From: Sinorhizobium psoraleae
GTDB taxonomy: Bacteria; Pseudomonadota; Alphaproteobacteria; Rhizobiales; Rhizobiaceae
Direction of reading: 5' to 3'
Length of the DNA: 64,000 nt
NCBI RefSeq assembly: GCF_013283645.1
Contig: NZ_JABEKV010000001.1
Coordinates: 1,542,577-1,606,576, forward strand
The notes under the pieces were generated by a model, which did no database searches, was not told the DNA's origin, and worked only from the letters and a program-made list of their open reading frames with translations. The position numbers and the translations under genes were made by a program. Below are positions 62,683 through 64,000 of the stretch, in pieces (positions within the stretch are counted from its first letter, which is position 1; each line of letters begins with the position of its first letter).

Positions 62683-64000
62683 ATGGCTATCACCGCAGCC
62701 GAAGTCTGGCGCGACTATGAAACTGATGGCGTGCCGTCGTCTGGGTCGCACAAAGTCAAGAAGAACAATGCCCGTTCGTGGGGTGCATGGGTCGAGGGCG
62801 TAGTCAACGCCTTCACGGCAAGCGACGGTCGACTTTTCACGTCTCTTGCTAGCATCAACGTGTCGCTGGGCTATACGGCTTCAACGATGGCGTGGGTGAT
62901 CGGTGATCCGGTTGCTGCCAACAATGGCGTCTATCAGAAACTTGGGGATTCTGGAACGGGTTCGTGGGTACGGCGCGCCGACTTGCCGTTCTCGTTCATT
63001 ATCGCGAGCGACGCAGGCGCCGGTACGGCTAACGCCATTCAGGCGACGACGAGCATTCCGGTCAGCGGCTCTGCGTTGGTCTGGATGAATATCTTTGAGG
63101 CCAACACTGGCGCAGTAACGGTTTCCTTCAACGGCGAAACGCCGCTGACCATCAAGACGAACAGTGGCAACGATGTTGCTGCGGGCGGCCTGACTGCCGG
63201 CATGATTGTGCTTGGCATTGTATCCGGGTCGACATTCCGTCTTGTGAGCGATCAGGCGAGCTCGGCTGTTTTGGCTGCTTGCGAAGCGGCGAAGACAGCT
63301 GCGGAAGCGGCGGCAGCCGGGGTCAACTTCAAGAATGTTGCAAGCAGGAGTGCGCTAAAGGCCTTAAACACGGCCGTGACAACCCTCGCATTTCTCGGCG
63401 AGCCAGCCCGCGAGGGCGTGTTCAAGTGGACGACTGGTGATTTCTCGTCGCAGATCACCGCTGACACCTCCGAGGGTGTCTACATCAAGGCCGACGCCAT
63501 TGCGTCCACCGTTGGCGCTTGGGTTCGGCAGTTTGACGGGCGTGTCTTCCCCGAGTGGTTCGGGGCTTTAGGCGACGGCACCACCTCGGATCAAACGGCT
63601 GCTGCAGCGACGGTTGCCTCCGCATTCGCTTCTGGCGATGAGGTGTATTGGACCAATACCTATCTCACCACGGCGAGCGTTTCCAACTTCCACAGTGTGC
63701 GGCACTTCGGCCCGGGTATCATTAAGCGAAGCGGGCTTGGCGAAGAGTTGATTATAGGCGGCGGCTTTGCAAGTAGCACTAATTGGGTGGTGGGGGCTGG
63801 TTGGTCAATCGGAAGCGGCGTTGCGTCTGTCTCTGGCGCAGGCACCTTCAAAACCTTATATCAGAATTTGCCCGGCCCGTTTGTGGTTGGGGAAACCTAT
63901 GAGATCACGTATACGGTCACTGCTTACACCAGCGGTGATATACGCGTACGCTTGGCTGTCGGAGCGACCGCCTACCACAGCACGACACTTCGGACTGCGA
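62683..64000 (+). CDS. tailspike / tail fibre protein, N-terminal part (runs off window)
   Basis: ATG 62683 (MAITAAEVWRDYETDGVPSS) opens an uninterrupted frame to the window end (439 codons). The first 130 residues are an attachment-type region. FPEWFGALGDGTTSDQTAAA is the classic start of a pectate-lyase-like right-handed beta-helix tailspike. The C-terminal receptor/enzymatic part lies outside the window. It would bind, and perhaps cut, the surface polysaccharide of the host. Confidence 0.85.
   Translation, partial: MAITAAEVWRDYETDGVPSSGSHKVKKNNARSWGAWVEGVVNAFTASDGRLFTSLASINVSLGYTASTMAWVIGDPVAANNGVYQKLGDSGTGSWVRRADLPFSFIIASDAGAGTANAIQATTSIPVSGSALVWMNIFEANTGAVTVSFNGETPLTIKTNSGNDVAAGGLTAGMIVLGIVSGSTFRLVSDQASSAVLAACEAAKTAAEAAAAGVNFKNVASRSALKALNTAVTTLAFLGEPAREGVFKWTTGDFSSQITADTSEGVYIKADAIASTVGAWVRQFDGRVFPEWFGALGDGTTSDQTAAAATVASAFASGDEVYWTNTYLTTASVSNFHSVRHFGPGIIKRSGLGEELIIGGGFASSTNWVVGAGWSIGSGVASVSGAGTFKTLYQNLPGPFVVGETYEITYTVTAYTSGDIRVRLAVGATAYHSTTLRTA

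Noticed and set aside
1..64000. Search for CRISPR arrays and rRNA or tRNA genes
   Set aside because: No regularly spaced direct repeats and no rRNA or tRNA signatures were seen on either strand.

Overview
The window looks like an alphaproteobacterial chromosome of the Sinorhizobium/Ensifer (Rhizobiales) type carrying an integrated prophage. Supporting this are high GC with rhizobial codon use, a RIME-like double palindrome downstream of ilvH (8981-9092), a hairpin repeat at 34873-34973 that I recognise from Sinorhizobium genomes, an ilvIH operon, and a TfuA-type gene (the family named after the rhizobial trifolitoxin locus). No rRNA, tRNA or CRISPR array was seen. Genus assignment is an inference from pattern recognition, not from a search.

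Host part, about 1-38.3 kb. From left to right it holds: a VOC-fold fragment; a two-gene unit of a gluzincin-like metallopeptidase and an MBL-fold hydrolase; a HerA-type ATPase; ilvIH preceded by an 18-residue Val/Ile/Leu leader peptide and an attenuator hairpin; an aldo/keto reductase; BON-domain and cold-shock genes; a SAM methyltransferase; a LysE exporter; a DUF2269/SDR-DoxX pair; a GNAT acetyltransferase; a Co-type nitrile hydratase operon (alpha, beta, accessory); an operon of a secreted repeat protein, ECF sigma factor and anti-sigma factor; an AbrB-family membrane protein; and a RecD-like helicase.

The most interesting host locus is 23.1-30.2 kb. A large nucleotide-cyclase/AAA/TPR protein is followed, all on one strand with short gaps or overlaps, by a YcaO protein, a TfuA protein, a second gluzincin-like peptidase (a divergent relative of the one at 1.8-3.9 kb) and a 240-residue protein with a Cys/Glu/His-rich insertion and an AT-rich 5' half. 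YcaO plus TfuA is the known signature of peptide-backbone thioamidation. I therefore read this as a candidate thioamide modification system (RiPP-like or acting on a larger protein) with its own putative protease and an unrecognised partner or substrate. Behind it lie a chemotaxis receptor, a CadC-like wHTH/TPR regulator, an EF-hand protein, a glycine-zipper lipoprotein, a MerR-LuxR fusion regulator and another DNA-binding regulator.

Prophage, about 38.3 kb to beyond the right edge. All genes are on the + strand: P4-type integrase, AlpA-like regulator, small unknown genes, a primase/ATPase replication protein followed by an iteron-like and AT-rich candidate origin, an HNH nuclease, small and large terminase, HK97-type portal, protease and major capsid protein, head-tail connectors, tail tube, two tail-chaperone reading frames (probably joined by frameshift), tape measure, tail tip proteins and the start of a tailspike that runs off the window. 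No CI-like repressor, lysis cassette or right attachment site is seen, so the element is incomplete here. Several inverted repeats lie directly on the start regions of its control genes.
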